A DNA stretch of 64,000 nucleotides. It comes from Whitmania pigra. Lineage: Eukaryota; Annelida; Clitellata; Hirudinida; Haemopidae. Below the pieces are notes generated by a model that saw only the letters and a program-made list of their open reading frames with translations, was not told the DNA's origin and made no database searches. Location of the stretch: NCBI GenBank assembly GCA_021613335.1, contig JAJTWR010000380.1, forward strand, positions 152,501 to 216,500, given 5' to 3'. The position numbers were made by a program, and so were the translations under genes. This document shows positions 1 through 24,664 of this stretch, piece by piece (position 1 is the first letter of the stretch; each line of letters begins with the position of its first letter).

Positions 1-155
1 CCGTTCATCCATCCGTCCATCCGTCCGTCCATCCGTCCATCCGTCCATCCATCCGTCCATCCATCCATCCATCCATCCATCCATCCATCCATCCATCCAT
101 CCATCCATCCATCCATCCATCCGACTACCCATCCATCCATCCATCCGTCCCTATT
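1..155. repeat. (CCAT/CCGT)n tetranucleotide microsatellite
   Basis: Nearly pure CATC/CGTC tetramer array at the window edge. It lies in what should be an upstream intron of the first receptor gene. Confidence 0.95.
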
Positions 156-371
156 TAATGAGAGCAATCGCTGAAAATAGATTGAACGAAAGAGTGAGAT
201 GTGGATGATGTGCGATGAAAGTACGACACGTGATTGTTGATGGAATAATTAAGTCGACCTTGTTTCACTTAATCGCCTATAATACTATCATCACTGCATA
301 GCCTTCATTGTATCGTCATCATCATCATCTTCATCGTCATCGTCATCATGTGACGCAGCAACACATTCCAG

Positions 372-13136
<12,765 letters not shown>

Positions 13137-13333
13137 TGCGGCGCTAGATAATTTTGAGACCAAACAAAAACAAAATACAATTTTTTTTCTCATCATCATT
13201 CAGCAACTTTCCAACAATCTGTATCTGTCCAGTAGAAGGGCGAAGACGTTCTTGTTCGCTTTCGTGTTACTTTTCCGATCATGCTGGAATTTTTCCAGAA
13301 ATTAAATACTTTTTTTTGCAACTCGAGAGGCAA

Positions 13334-13339
13334 AATAAA
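13334..13339 (+). promoter_or_regulatory. Candidate poly(A) signal AATAAA
   Basis: First canonical AATAAA downstream of the receptor stop codon, about 200 bp after it. Confidence 0.5.
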
Positions 13340-15075
13340 GCCGTGAAGACGTGGTTTGTTTTCTTGATAGAATTCACTATCAGATGTGGAATTATATTTT
13401 TAAGAATTTTAATTATACTTAATGTTGTTTAATGCTATTATCAAATGGGCTACTAAAGGTAAAATTTGTTTTACAACATAGATTATATTAGTGTTGTGAA
13501 TATCTATTTAGTATACGCAACAGTGCCTGATCATTACACTTTGCAACATGTATGAATTGTTAAGCTAAGTGTGTGTACAAAAGAGTGAAAGTAGCGCTAC
13601 CCTTTTATGCCCGTTTTACCGTGCCGAAGGTTTAAAATGGGTTACTTATGATGACACTTATTTTTACCAATTTTAATCACGTACTTATGAGTCAAAACAA
13701 CAAAAATTCATTGTTTCGTTAAACAAAATTTCCTAAAAAAACACAGCTGTAATAACAAGCACAAATAACAACCTCAAAAGGAAACAATGCAATATTTGAA
13801 GATCTTGAATGTTTTTGTTTTAACTCTTAATTAAACATATTAACCTATTAGCAGGTGCTCTTAATAGGTGATTCAAATAGCTGAATTTCTGAAGCACGCT
13901 CTAAATTTGGTAAAAGTCAAACGCCGGCAACAGTATTAACGAGGCAAGAAGAATAAAATAATTTCCACTGAACGCCTACCAAATAATTGTGAATTTCTCT
14001 TACGTTCCTGTATAGACATATATATGAAATGAGGCCATTTTTTGTGAATGATGTTAAAAAGATAATAAAGATAAACATGCTGCCAATACTAATTATGCGC
14101 GGTTTCTGGCAGACGAGAAAATCGACGCATCGCACTCATCCATATCCCCGCCATATCAAGTAAAACGACAGAAATAAAAAAATAAAAAATATAATTTAAT
14201 ACAGTAAGGACACTGATAATGACGTACATTTATGTATCCATTTGGCAAGTGGATGTAAAAGGTTCAAGGCGAGACATTCTTGCAGAGGCAAACTTCTGGA
14301 CCGAACTAGAAAGGATGAGGCACCACCCCCAGGTGCTGATAGAAAGTGGCAAGAGGCCGGATCTGATAACGACTAATTTGTATTTCCATCACGTGGTTAT
14401 AGTCGTAGTAAGCTGATTCTCTATTTTATGGCCCTATATTGTGGTGATGCAGACAGTATTCCCTGGCATATAGAATTTATCTTTAAAAAATGGTTAGCCA
14501 TCTCTTAAATAAACAACAGCAAAAATAAATATTAATAAACCTAATTAATATATATATATTTAAATATAAAAAATCAAATAACTAAATAACTATCCTATTC
14601 AGATACATAAGGCATTCAAAAATCGGTTAAATACAAATACTATTTGTATTTAAAAATTCAGAACATTCAAAAACGAGAAGGTATATCTTAAAGAGGAATG
14701 AATCTTGAAGACCTTGATGTAATTATAGTTATTCTTTTATTAGATAAAAAATTTTCTCAGATGACACGCATATTACATTTAGATTAAATGTCTCTTTACG
14801 CTTGGGTGTTATTGTAAAGACCAAGAAATGAAATAAGGACCTTTGTTTAAGAAGTGATGTCATTGAGGTGACGAAGGCTTTCTCGGATTGGTAATTTTCG
14901 TCTCATAAACAAAGCTCTCTCAAGCAACAAAGGTGGACTTTCTTTCCTCTACGAATCGGTGATTTTGTTTTTGTTTTGAAAAAATTCGTCTACAAACAGG
15001 GCCGACAAGAGATTAAATACTCAGGTTTAAAAACCCCTAGATGCAGCATTTCTCATGGACTTCCAGTTATTAATC
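13340..15075. other. Intergenic, nothing recognised
   Basis: AT-rich sequence. The short open frames (for example 14219-14416) show no family features and are probably chance. Confidence 0.5.
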
Positions 15076-15083
15076 GTTAATTG

Positions 15084-16442
15084 CAGTGTTGTGCAGTATC
15101 GAATTACATGTAATTCGTTACTGTAATTAATTACATTTTTGGTAATTTTTACTTGTAACAATTACAAAAAAAAATTTGTACTCTTACTTGTAACAAATTA
15201 CTATTTTTGGTCATACTTTTAATTCGTTACCTTTTTGGCGCAAGACGTTACAAAGTAACATAAATAACATTTTAAATTAGTTTAATTTATTTAAAAATTT
15301 AAATTCTAGATTGTTATTCTTTGGTTCGTTCGAGAACCTTCCCCTTCCCGATCATCGCTCATTTGTTATTGTGGTTATCGCCGGTCGTTTTTGTTTTAAA
15401 TCTGAAATTGTTGATTAGTCATACCGAAGCTTTTTTAATATATAATATTATATACATATAATAATATAAGATTTAATATATCGTAGTATGGATTCATTTG
15501 AAACCATTTTTAGTGTCGTTAGCGAAGATAAGAGGAACAAGGGTAAAGATAGTCCGTGGCCGTATTTGAACAAAATGTTCAGATTTCAATCAAAGGAAAA
15601 TCATATAAGTATGCATGCCTACTCTGCCAACAGAAACAAAAACTACATGTTCAGCATATGAAGGTTCTTCATCTAACTTGAAGAACCACGTGGAACGCAT
15701 GCATCCAACAGAAGTTAAGGAATATGGTATATCTGTTGCTAACGATTGTCAAGCTTGATGAGAAACTGGTAGCCAAAATAGCATCTTCTAATGCAGCAAA
15801 GATGGACGAGCTTTGAGCTCTCGTTCATCTGATGCTGACAGTATTGAAGACAGTTTCTTCAATTGCACAAGGTCAACTGATATTCTAATGCAGTATCTTC
15901 GAGACCGATCAGATGACATGAACATTATTACTGGAAGCGATACCCTGAAGAAATTATTTATCCAGTTGAACACTCCTCTGCCAGCTAGTGCAGCTGTTGA
16001 ACGTTTATTCAGCTCTGCTCGTATGACAAAGAACAGCTGAAGGACCATAATGAGTGACAAACTATTCGAGGACTTAGTTATGTTAAAAATAAACAAAAAT
16101 TTGTGATTGTAATGTAATAAATAATAAAAACACCAAAAGAATACATTAGTTCAAATGTTATTACTTAATGACTGTTAGTACTAGCAGTTAATACCAGTAA
16201 TTGTTTTAACGATAAGAGAAACAATTCCTTTTAAATAATACGGAATGATGTATGATCACAATAATGGCGGCATCAAAGTTACTTGTAATTTTTACTTAAA
16301 AGTAACTTTTAGACGCTGTAACTTTTAACTTTTACTTGAGTAAATTTTTGAGACAATACTCTTACTTATACTTAAGTAGCTTTTTGAGGTATTACTTTTA
16401 CTTGTAACTAGTTACCGAAATGAGGTAATTTTTACAACACTG
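15084..16442. mobile_element. hAT transposon relic, 1359 bp, with 8-bp target duplication
   Basis: The ends are CAGTGTTGTGCAGTATC and, inverted, CAGTGTTGTAAAAATTACC. They are flanked by an exact 8-bp repeat GTTAATTG (15076-15083 and 16443-16450). Inside, around 15490-15770, are pieces of a BED-type zinc finger in two frames (CLLCQQKQ and NLKNHVERMHP). At 15813-16040 is the hAT dimerisation motif LPASAAVERLFSSA. The catalytic core is missing, so this is an internally deleted copy. Confidence 0.85.
15813..16040 (+). pseudogene. hAT transposase C-terminal fragment
   Basis: Open frame ending in a TGA. It contains the conserved hATC dimerisation segment (NTPLPASAAVERLFSSA). The DDE core that should precede it is absent. 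Confidence 0.75.
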
Positions 16443-16493
16443 GTTAATTGCTAATTGTCTCGTTAGTCTAAAGATAAGCAAAACCGGTGGAAA

Positions 16494-16813
16494 ATGACTG
16501 ATTCCAAGATTGCTGAAATCTTTGACGAATTTGATCGCAACAAGAATGGTTGGATTGATGCCAAAGAGGTGAAGGAGGCTCTCAGAAGCATCTATAAAGA
16601 TTTGAGACAATTAGTTACTGAGAAGCGGCTTGATGATGAAACCAAGGTTAATAAATAACGTTTTAATTTCGTTTAACACTATCCTTAAATAAAAATAATT
16701 TTTAATTAAATCTGTAATTATTATAGTCATTAATTCTTGAAGCGGACAAAGACAAGAATGGTAAGGTTGATAAACAAGAGTTTATCAAGTGTGCAAAGAA
16801 ACATTTTATTTAG
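16494..16813 (+). CDS. Small two-EF-hand calcium-binding protein, 79 aa
   Basis: Two exons, 16494-16646 and 16727-16813, joined in phase 0 across an 80-bp intron (GTTAAT...TTATAG). EF loop 1 is residues 14-25 (DRNKNGWIDAKE) and loop 2 is residues 58-69 (DKDKNGKVDKQE). Both have the canonical acidic residues at positions 1 and 12 and Gly at 6, so both should bind calcium. There is no signal peptide, so it is probably cytosolic. The length matches small two-EF-hand proteins known from several invertebrates, including the 8-kDa proteins of flatworms. I do not claim orthology. A hAT relic with its target duplication ends at 16450, only 43 bp before the ATG, so the element sits in the 5'UTR or promoter. 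Confidence 0.85.
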
Positions 16814-17929
16814 ACCAACATCTCGTAAGAATCTTGTGACAGAACGAATGACAGGCCCAACTGATTACTTCAAAGATTACTTTTTTTTAATTATTTAACT
16901 TTATTTTGATAAACAAAGTTATTTTAAATAAGAACGACTACGAATTGATTGCTTTCTGTTTTGAGATTTAAAGGCTTTATTGTTTTCCATCGCTGATTCT
17001 CAAACATTTTAAGATATTTAACATTATTAATGGAATAGATGTCATGCTCGTCGGAGAATTTTTGATAGCAAAATAAATGAAGGTCTTATACATAGTTAAT
17101 ATCGACGTTGAAGCATGATGGGTGGCATGAACGGACAATCCGTCGCAAAAACGGACAATTCGTCCAATAGAAATATTAAAACTTAACAAACTCTAAATTT
17201 ATATATTTTAAAATGGTTTCATTATTTTTAGATAAGAAATAAATCATCACGCATCAGAAAAATGAACTGAAATAATGATGAAAATCACACAAAAAACAAT
17301 GATTTCAGATCAAAAAAATCACATAAAAGATGTTATTATGTGATTTTATTTCACTTGATTTGAAACACTACCCATATTATAACGTTGCAATGTCGTCGAA
17401 TTTGTGGTTGAATATAAGATAATAATCTTATTGTATACGGTATTATATTTTACTTAATACTAATTCTTGACATAACTTTGAAGAAGCATTACATTAATTA
17501 ATAATATAATTATTCTAATGGTAAAAATATTAAACATATTTTAGTAATAATTATATTGTCATATTAGGCAAATGGCACATTTTTCGTAAAATTATTTTTA
17601 ATTTAAATTCCTTGTTCTGGTTTTAGGATCCTATTTAGGGGAGGGTCACGAGCTCACACATTCTCGAAATAATAAAAAAACATTTTAATTGCATTTATTG
17701 ATTTTGTATTTTACTGATTTGTATAACATCATAAATTTATAAAATCTTAAACCATCTTAATTTATTTATTATTATCATTTGATTTTGATTTTGAAAAATA
17801 ACAACATGAACCCCAAATCGATTTCTGGCTACGGGCCTGATTAAATTGTCTGCGACGAATTGTCCTAGCACTCCCATGTACTGCTTAACATATATTATAC
17901 AGTCTAATATGCTTGATAAACTGCTTAGT
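16814..17929. other. Intergenic, nothing recognised
   Basis: AT-rich sequence with no plausible coding region. The repeated wording around 'cggacaat(t/c)cgtc' near 17130-17170 and 17850-17865 may be another degraded repeat pair. Confidence 0.4.
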
Positions 17930-17937
17930 ACTTAGAT

Positions 17938-19472
17938 CAGGGGTGGGCAAACTACGGCCCGGCGGCCGTTTCTAACCGGCCCGCGGAGCACTAGACAATT
18001 TATTCCTTTATTCACCTCATGCTGTGTCTAATTCTAGACTCTAGAATTATTTGCGAGGCGCTTAGTTGATCCTTTGTGAACCTACTTTCATGAATTTTAA
18101 TTGGTTAGTTTTTGTGCGCAGTAGCCTATTTCCGTGTGTTGTGATTTGTCATTATTTATGTGCTTAGGTTTATGATTGGCTGTCGTCATGGGCACGAATA
18201 TATTTAAATATTTAACTCTGGGAAAACGATATAAAACTAACCCGACGAGCGGGAAAAGGGGAAAAATAAACAAACAAAGGAAAAAGGAAGGTTAGTTAGA
18301 GTTAAAAGATAGTTTGAAGCTGGTTGTCTGTGGTTGATGTGTTAAGAAGTATGAATAAAGCTTGTTTTTACGATTTCTATTAACTAGTTCGGTATTCTTT
18401 GTGGTAGAAGTGACGCAGACCACCAAGACTTGCTTTACCACTCTCGTGTCCGCTGGTTGAGTTTGGGCAAAGTCTTTAAACGAGTGTGGGATCTTAAAGA
18501 AGTGATTGATACTTTTTTGGAGTTAAAGGGGAAGTCTGATGATTTTCCAGAGCTGAGCGACAAGAATTGGCTGTGTGACTTTGCGTTTGCTGTTGACATT
18601 TTTTCTCACATGAATGAGCTTAATGTCAAGCTACAGGGAAAAGACCTGTATGTGCATGACATGTACAGTAATGTAAATGCCTTCAAAGCCAAGTTGACTT
18701 TATTTTCTAGGCAAATTTCAAAGAAAATTTTTTCTCATTTTCCCACACTAGCCACACAGGAAAAGACCATCCAAAATGTAAATAAATATAGCAAATCACT
18801 GAATGACCTGCATGAAGAATTCTGCCGTCGGTTTTCAGATTTTGATAAAATTGAAAAGTCACTTCAGCTGGTGGCCTGTCCCTTGTCACAAGACCCAGAA
18901 ACAGCCCCACAAGAAGTGAAATTGGAACTAATCGATCTTCAATCTGATGCAATCTTAAAGGAGAACTTCCGCTCTCTTCCATTAAAAGAGTTCTATGCCT
19001 CACTTAAAGAAGACTGTTTTCCAAACCTCCGGGGGATGGCACAGAAGATTTTGGCCTTGTTTAGCTCGACCTACGTGTGTGAACAGACGTTTAGCTTCAT
19101 AAAGATCAATAAATCCTGTCACAGATCCCAGTTAACGGACCAACACCTCAGATCTATTCTGCGAATTGCTTCAACAAAGCTAACGCCTGACTTTGATTCC
19201 TTAATGAAAGGGAGACCAACAACACTGTTCCCACTAAAATTGAAGATATTATTTTATTACTGAAATACATTGTTTTAAAAAATAAAAGTTTTGTAAAATA
19301 ACTCTTTTTATGCTTTTCTACCTTAAATTAATCTAAACATTTAATGTTACAAATATACATTTAATTTATATTAATTCACACATACACACCGTCCATCTAC
19401 TCTTGGTCCGGCCCCCGGGTCCAATATATGAACCCATTGCGGCCCTCGAGTCAAAAAGTTTGCCCACCCCTG
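17938..19472. mobile_element. hAT (Charlie-like) transposon, deletion derivative
   Basis: The ends are CAGGGGTGGGCAAACTACGG and, inverted, CAGGGGTGGGCAAACTTTTT, a well-known hAT tip. The flanks ACTTAGAT (17930-17937) and GCTTAGAT (19473-19480) agree at 7 of 8 bases. Positions 18010-18425 do not look like transposase. They carry AATAAAGCTTG near 18354 and may be an inserted solo LTR; that part is a guess. Confidence 0.85.
18430..19263 (+). pseudogene. C-terminal half of a hAT transposase (GTF2IRD2-like)
   Basis: About 277 codons are open without a stop. They begin in the conserved RVRWLSLGKVFKRVWDL block and include CDFAFAVDIFSHMNELNVKL and the C-terminal STYVCEQTFSFIK dimerisation segment. 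The N-terminal zinc finger and the first catalytic residues are missing, so it cannot be active. The intact frame suggests a fairly young insertion. Confidence 0.8.
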
Positions 19473-19582
19473 GCTTAGATAGTAGTCTGTTAAGAGAATT
19501 GATTAAATGGATTTAACATCATTGGAGAACGAACGTTATTTAGATGACTCATGTATTTATAGATAACTGTATTGAAGTTTGC

Positions 19583-20141
19583 ATGTGAAAAGCAGGTAGC
19601 ATGCGACGTGAAGAAGCCATTGAGAGCTTTCGCACTCACTCAAGTTCAGGCAGCAGTGACCGGCATAACAAGGCCAACGAGTGCCTCTCATAGCCGGCGA
19701 TAAGAGTTGGGTCCAGAAAGACGCAACAGGGACATTCCGCTGATCACCGGATGCGGCCAGCCCCCGATAACGTAAGGAGATTTAAAGGGCTGAAGCGTTT
19801 GAAGACGAGGGAAACTCCTCTAAAAATCCCTATCAGAGCTCCAAGGCGGAATATCAAGTAACTACATCACGGTGCCGGCTATTAGGCGCTCGGGAACTGC
19901 CCAAGTAACAACCAGGAAAGACTGGCGACATCATGGATAGACAGTCGGCATCTCGGAGAGACTAGGTTGCGAGTGGGCTAACTCCCCGATCGCGATAAAA
20001 ACCATTGCTGCTACCACTTCAATCGAGAATGGCGTGCCGGTTAGAAGATGAACGTGTGGAAGAGTTTTCGCAACCGAGAGGGGACTCAAAGTCCACCAAA
20101 GAAAATCAAATTGCAGGTGTGAGGCATTGAGACAGCGTTCG
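19583..20141. other. GC-richer block of unknown origin
   Basis: Clearly richer in G and C than its AT-rich surroundings. It has no long open frame on either strand. It ends where the truncated foldback arm begins. It could be retrotransposon leader sequence; I cannot assign it. Confidence 0.35.
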
Positions 20142-20193
20142 GGGTATTTTTTGTCGCCGGGCTACTTTGACGGGGATGTTATGACGGGTCACC
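20142..20193. mobile_element. Truncated foldback element arm
   Basis: Carries TTTGTCGCCGGGCTA and ends in GTTATGACGGGTCACC, the same tip as the complete foldback copies. The rest of the element is gone. Confidence 0.75.
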
Positions 20194-21003
20194 TTGATTT
20201 GGTTATCGTCCTGAATTCAAATCTGAGCAAAGAAGGAATGTGTACTTGTTCAATGGCTAGCGAACTTGTTGTTCAAGAGTTATCTTCCTGCGCAAGATGG
20301 TAATGCAAAATGTTGTCCAAAGCAGTAAAGTTTCGTATTTTTAACCTAGTTTGAACCTCAAGAGCCTTTGGGAAAATGTCTGTAAAATGGTTCACATATA
20401 AACCTTATGATGCTCTAGCTTGTAGCGCTATATAAATTAGCAACTACTGTTATTGTTTTTATAATTTTTATAAAATCTAGCATCTGTCTGGATGTTTGAT
20501 GATTAATTAAGTAACAATCAGATTTTATAGCGGTAGATAGAGCATCAAATAAACATTTTGTAAATTATGGAATTGTAAAGAAACGGATTAATTTTGTTCG
20601 ATTAACAAATCGAGGAATTCATTTTTAACAGAATATTTCAGTTGTATGACGCAAACAATTATTTATTAAGCATTTAAATGAAAATAACATCGCAACATTA
20701 AGAAAGTACATCAAAGAAACGGAAAAGAATTAGCAACAATTATCTTAAGAGACAACTTTAATATTCTAAATGTTTGTTATTTTAAAACAAAACCTTCAAA
20801 AATAGTCTAACGTAACGTAGTATCCTGAATATTTTAAAAAAAAAACTTAAGCACTTCCACTAACAACTCGTAAAAATAACATTAATTATTTATAATAACA
20901 AACTGTACACCTAAAACGGGTTAAGAACTAAACAATAGCTGCGATCTGACTGTTTAACCAGTCGTGCCTGTGGAATCGAGTTTGAGATCCTATAATAACG
21001 AAC
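20194..21003. other. Intergenic upstream of the laforin-like gene
   Basis: AT-rich. Near 20415 the phrase GTAGCGCTATATAAATTAGCA resembles the LINE/SINE 3' tails seen elsewhere in the window. No gene is visible. Confidence 0.35.
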
Positions 21004-23304
21004 ATGTCCTTCCGGTTCAAACAGTTTGCACCTAAGATTCCGAGTACCTTGGTGCTTCATGTCTACGAAGAGGTCTTCTACAGGGCCGTCATCGAGGTAG
21101 ACGAAAACCTCTCGCCACACAAGGTCATTGTCGAGGTACTCACCACCCAAAGGGATTCCAAGGAGCCCAGTGGAGCCCTTCATCCTCTTAAGTTGGTTTC
21201 GTTTGATTTTCAAAGTCTGAAAGATTTTATGAATATCATTTTTAGCTGCGTATTGTTTGATATTTTAATTTGGTTAATGACTAGACAAATGTTAAATAAT
21301 TGTTTTAGTCAATAAATTAGAAATTTTTTTTTGATAAATATATCTAATCCGTAACTAGCCAAACTTTCATAGCTCCGCAATGCTACAATCAATTAAGTTT
21401 TAACCAATTTAAGCCGATACAACCAACTTTGCACCTTTACAGGCTTTACCTACGTGGACCCCTGCAGGAGAAGAATATGTACGTCTACGGTGCATCAGCC
21501 ATTTTGATATCCATGTGCACTTTCGAGTTTAGCTATCGTGCCAAGATTTACGGGAGCACTCAATGGATCACGCCACCAACCCAGCCAGAAATTCACGGCA
21601 TAGCGAGGGTGCTGGCCATCGACCCGATGAAAATGGCACCTATACTGAAAAATCAGCCAAACTTTTCTCACATTGTCGGTCCGCTTTACATAGGAGATGC
21701 TGTGACCATGGAGCAGGTTCCAAGCCTCGAGTTCACCCATGTTTTGTGCGTCGACAGTGACCTTCAACAACCATGGTGGGTTGAGAAGTTGAAGCCGACT
21801 TCCTCCCCTAGCTACTTTAATATTATACGCAAGCAAACCTACGCTGGAATTTCGTACTTGCACTCTGTTAAGCCAGTGAAAGAAATCCCAATCAAGGAAG
21901 AATCTATATCGCTAATCATAAATGCACAGAAATTGTCTTATCTTGAAGAAAATATCACCAAAGTCGACGAAGATCTAAAAGGATCTCAGACAAATCAATC
22001 CATAACTGCTGGTGAAAAACCCGATGAGACTGCCAATGATATACCCGATGAGACTGCCAATGATATACCCGGTGAAGCTCCAGACGACGTTACACCTGTA
22101 GTCGAATCCCCAAATGTCAATGAAAACAACGCAGAACTGTCGAATGTTGACGACCTAGCACTTGATGTCCCGAACGTTGAAAGCCCGGATATTGAGAACG
22201 TTGAAATCGCCCTCCCTGAATTTGCCGATCCTGAGGTGACGAATGAATTTGTCGTGCCAGAAAGCGTGACCATCGACATCGTAAACCCAGACACTGAGGA
22301 CATCGACATTGTAATTCCCGAACCTGATAAGTCTGAAAATGAGAAAGTCGACATCATTAAATCTGAAACATTCAAAAGTACGGCAAAATCCGAAGTCGAC
22401 AAAAACGGCGATTTATCTGCTATGAAGCCGGAAAATGAGCAAGCGGAAATTGAAGGTTTGTCGACGAAATCAAGGTCAGAGGACGAGGATATCAAAGATG
22501 AAGGACAAGAGCCTGAAGAACTGCCTGAAGAAGAGAGTGTCAAATTAAACCCAGTTTTGTACCACTGGATTCCTTACCCCTCAAGTGATTTTTTGTACTG
22601 TACATTATAGAGATTGAAATTTATTTATCGTGCAATGGAAAATTAATTTTTACCTTTCGGTATTTCAAGATTAAATTTAATTTATATCGCAGTCATATGA
22701 TACCCGATAATCATTCCTTCTACACTGGTCTTTAAACAACTATGTTGTGGACCTCTTTAAATTACAACCTCTTAAAATTCTGTTATCGCCGCGTGGAAAA
22801 TATTGCAAAGAAGAAAGGTGTTGAAAATCTGTGATGTTTAAGAAAACATCGTTAATCAAGAATTAACGTCCAATATAAGAATAAGATTTAATTTATCTCA
22901 ACATTTAAAAATGAAAAGCATTAGGTCAGATGAAATGAGCTCAGTTTTTTTAGATACTTTCATTTGGGTCATTTTTCAAAATTGATTGAATTCATTTGAT
23001 CTGACCCATTATCATTACCACAGCGCCTGAGAAGCAACTGAGTGAAGAGTTGCTTCGGGAAACGGTGGAATGGCTCAACAGATGTTGGTACGAGAACAAC
23101 TGCATCCTGATAAGCAGTACGAATGGATTCTTAAAGGCAGGCATGGCTGCACTGGCCTTTGTCTACGCCAACAATCTCAACAAGACTTTCAAACAGTGCT
23201 ACAACATGATCAATTGCAAGAGACCTATTTTCTATTATCACGACTCCGAACGTAGTCTCCATCGCTTATTCAGAAAGCATCATGCTCGTGAAATGCAATT
23301 ATAG
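21004..23304 (+). CDS. Laforin-like protein, predicted pseudophosphatase, 536 aa
   Basis: Three exons, 21004-21191, 21443-22584 and 23024-23304, join in phases 2 and 1. The start MSFRFKQ resembles laforin's N-terminus. Residues 1 to about 120 look like a CBM20-type starch/glycogen-binding domain: FEFSYRAKIYG, then a W six residues later, echo laforin's K87/W99 region. Laforin's first binding Trp is not evident. From about residue 135 comes a dual-specificity phosphatase fold (GPLYIGDAV at 142-150). It is split by an acidic insertion (about 230-425) with an ETANDIPD repeat, and resumes with NPVLYHWIPYPSTPEKQL. The P-loop that should read HCxxGxxRS reads SSTNGFLKA: the Cys is Ser475 and the Arg is Lys481. 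It should therefore have no phosphatase activity but could still bind glycogen or partners. The first donor (GTTGGT) is weak. It could be a diverged EPM2A orthologue or a paralogue. Confidence 0.78.
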
Positions 23305-23331
23305 AAATGTTTTCAATTGCTTGAATTAATT

Positions 23332-23337
23332 AATAAA
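23332..23337 (+). promoter_or_regulatory. Candidate poly(A) signal AATAAA
   Basis: Canonical hexamer 28 bp after the laforin-like stop codon. It supports the 3' end of that gene. Confidence 0.6.
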
Positions 23338-23710
23338 GTTAATAAATCATTAAATCCATCAATCAAAACCGCCAATGTGGCAGTACTTGCTATAATTTGA
23401 CCTTTTTTATTCATAAAGGCTATACAAAACTCAAACTTTATTGATTGTGATAAAGTAAAATCTTTAATAACCTCATAAAAAAATTTAAAGGTCGATTAAA
23501 AAAAGTCTAATAAATGGTGCAAAAATAATTATTTTAATAATTTTATAAATTACTTTATCAATCTCCTTTTCTCTTATCAACTTCTTCAAATTTTCAGCTG
23601 CATCCTTACACTGATATTCCAGTTTCACAATTTCTAGGTTTCTAATTTGTTTTTTTTTAAGAAATTTCAATTTTAGTTTCTATGAAGTCTTATTACTTTT
23701 TTTCTTTTTA

Positions 23711-24083
23711 GTTTATAAGTACAAAACCATGCTCTCCAACAGAGATGGTTGGGGCAATATTATTTTTTCGGATGAAAAGAAATTTAACCTGGATGGATAT
23801 GATAGTCATCAGTTCTACTGTCATTACCTCAGATAAGAAAAAAAACATTTTTTAGTCGAAATCATGGAGCAGGGTCGGTGATGATTTGGGGAGGAATTTC
23901 CAGTGAAGGAATGATTGAATTAGCCTTTCTAGGTGGGCGTCAGTCTTCGATGGATTACATCAAAGTTTTAGGAGATCATCTCTTGCATTTTGGGGAAGAT
24001 CATTATGGAGGAAATTTTATTTTCCAGCAAGATAATATCTTGCAAACTTCCAAGTTGACGAAGCAGAAGCAATGCGGAGTAAC
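23711..24083 (+). pseudogene. Tc1/mariner transposase fragment
   Basis: In two frames one reads GWGNIIFSDEKKFNLDGYD, then VMIWGGISSEGMIELAFL, DYIKVLGDHLLHF and FIFQQDN: the middle of a Tc1/mariner transposase with its first two catalytic Asp motifs. A stop and a frameshift near 23830-23860 break it. It ends where the tandem array begins. Confidence 0.85.
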
Positions 24084-24113
24084 AATAAACATATCCAGGA
24101 CCGCTGGGAGTTG

Positions 24114-24664
24114 GGTGACCCGTCATAACAGCCCGGCGAAAAATTAGCCCCAACAAAACAGCCCCGTCAAAATAGCCCAAGACAAAATAGCCCCGTCAAA
24201 ACAGCCCCGACAAAACGGTCCCGTCAGTATAGCCCGGCGACAAAATAGCCCAAGACAAAATAGCCCCGTCAAAACAGCTCCGTCAAAATAGCTGTAGAAT
24301 TGGTTCCTTGTTGATTTGTTACATATCCACATAACGTGATGATAAGGTGAGGATAATTTATATTAAATACCAACTTGAAAAGTCCATGTAAAGTGAGGAA
24401 TCCTAATAATATTTTAGACGATAAATCTTCAAAGCACTAATTTCGAATTAAATTTGGAACCAGTTATCGGTTAATGCATTCAATTTACAAAATTTTTTTA
24501 AATACATTGACAATATATTTTGTCACAGGGCTATATTGACGGGGCTGTTTTGTCGGGGCTGTTTTGTCGGGGCTATTTTGTCTTGGGCTATTTTGACGCC
24601 GAGCTGTTTTGACGGGCTGTTTTGTCGGGGCTATTTTGTCGCCGGGCTGTTATGACGGGGTGCC
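24114..24664. mobile_element. Foldback transposon, 551 bp, with 10-bp target duplication
   Basis: Second complete copy of the family seen at 7926. It has the same tips (GGTGACCCGTCATAACAGCC / GGCACCCCGTCATAACAGCC) and arms of the same short units. Its core is inverted relative to the first copy; both cores share AATTTAATTCGAAATTAGTG when aligned. The flanks are an exact 10-bp repeat CTGGGAGTTG (24104-24113 and 24665-24674). Units 3 and 4 of the tandem array show the site uninterrupted. Confidence 0.9.

Noticed and set aside
18010..18425. Solo LTR inside the hAT element
   Set aside because: AATAAAGC and a TG-like start are suggestive, but no target duplication or clear TG...CA ends could be found, so it is only mentioned within the hAT entry.
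21495..22543. Minus-strand frames of 122 and 182 codons opposite the laforin-like exon 2
   Set aside because: Ser-rich shadow of the acidic coding stretch.
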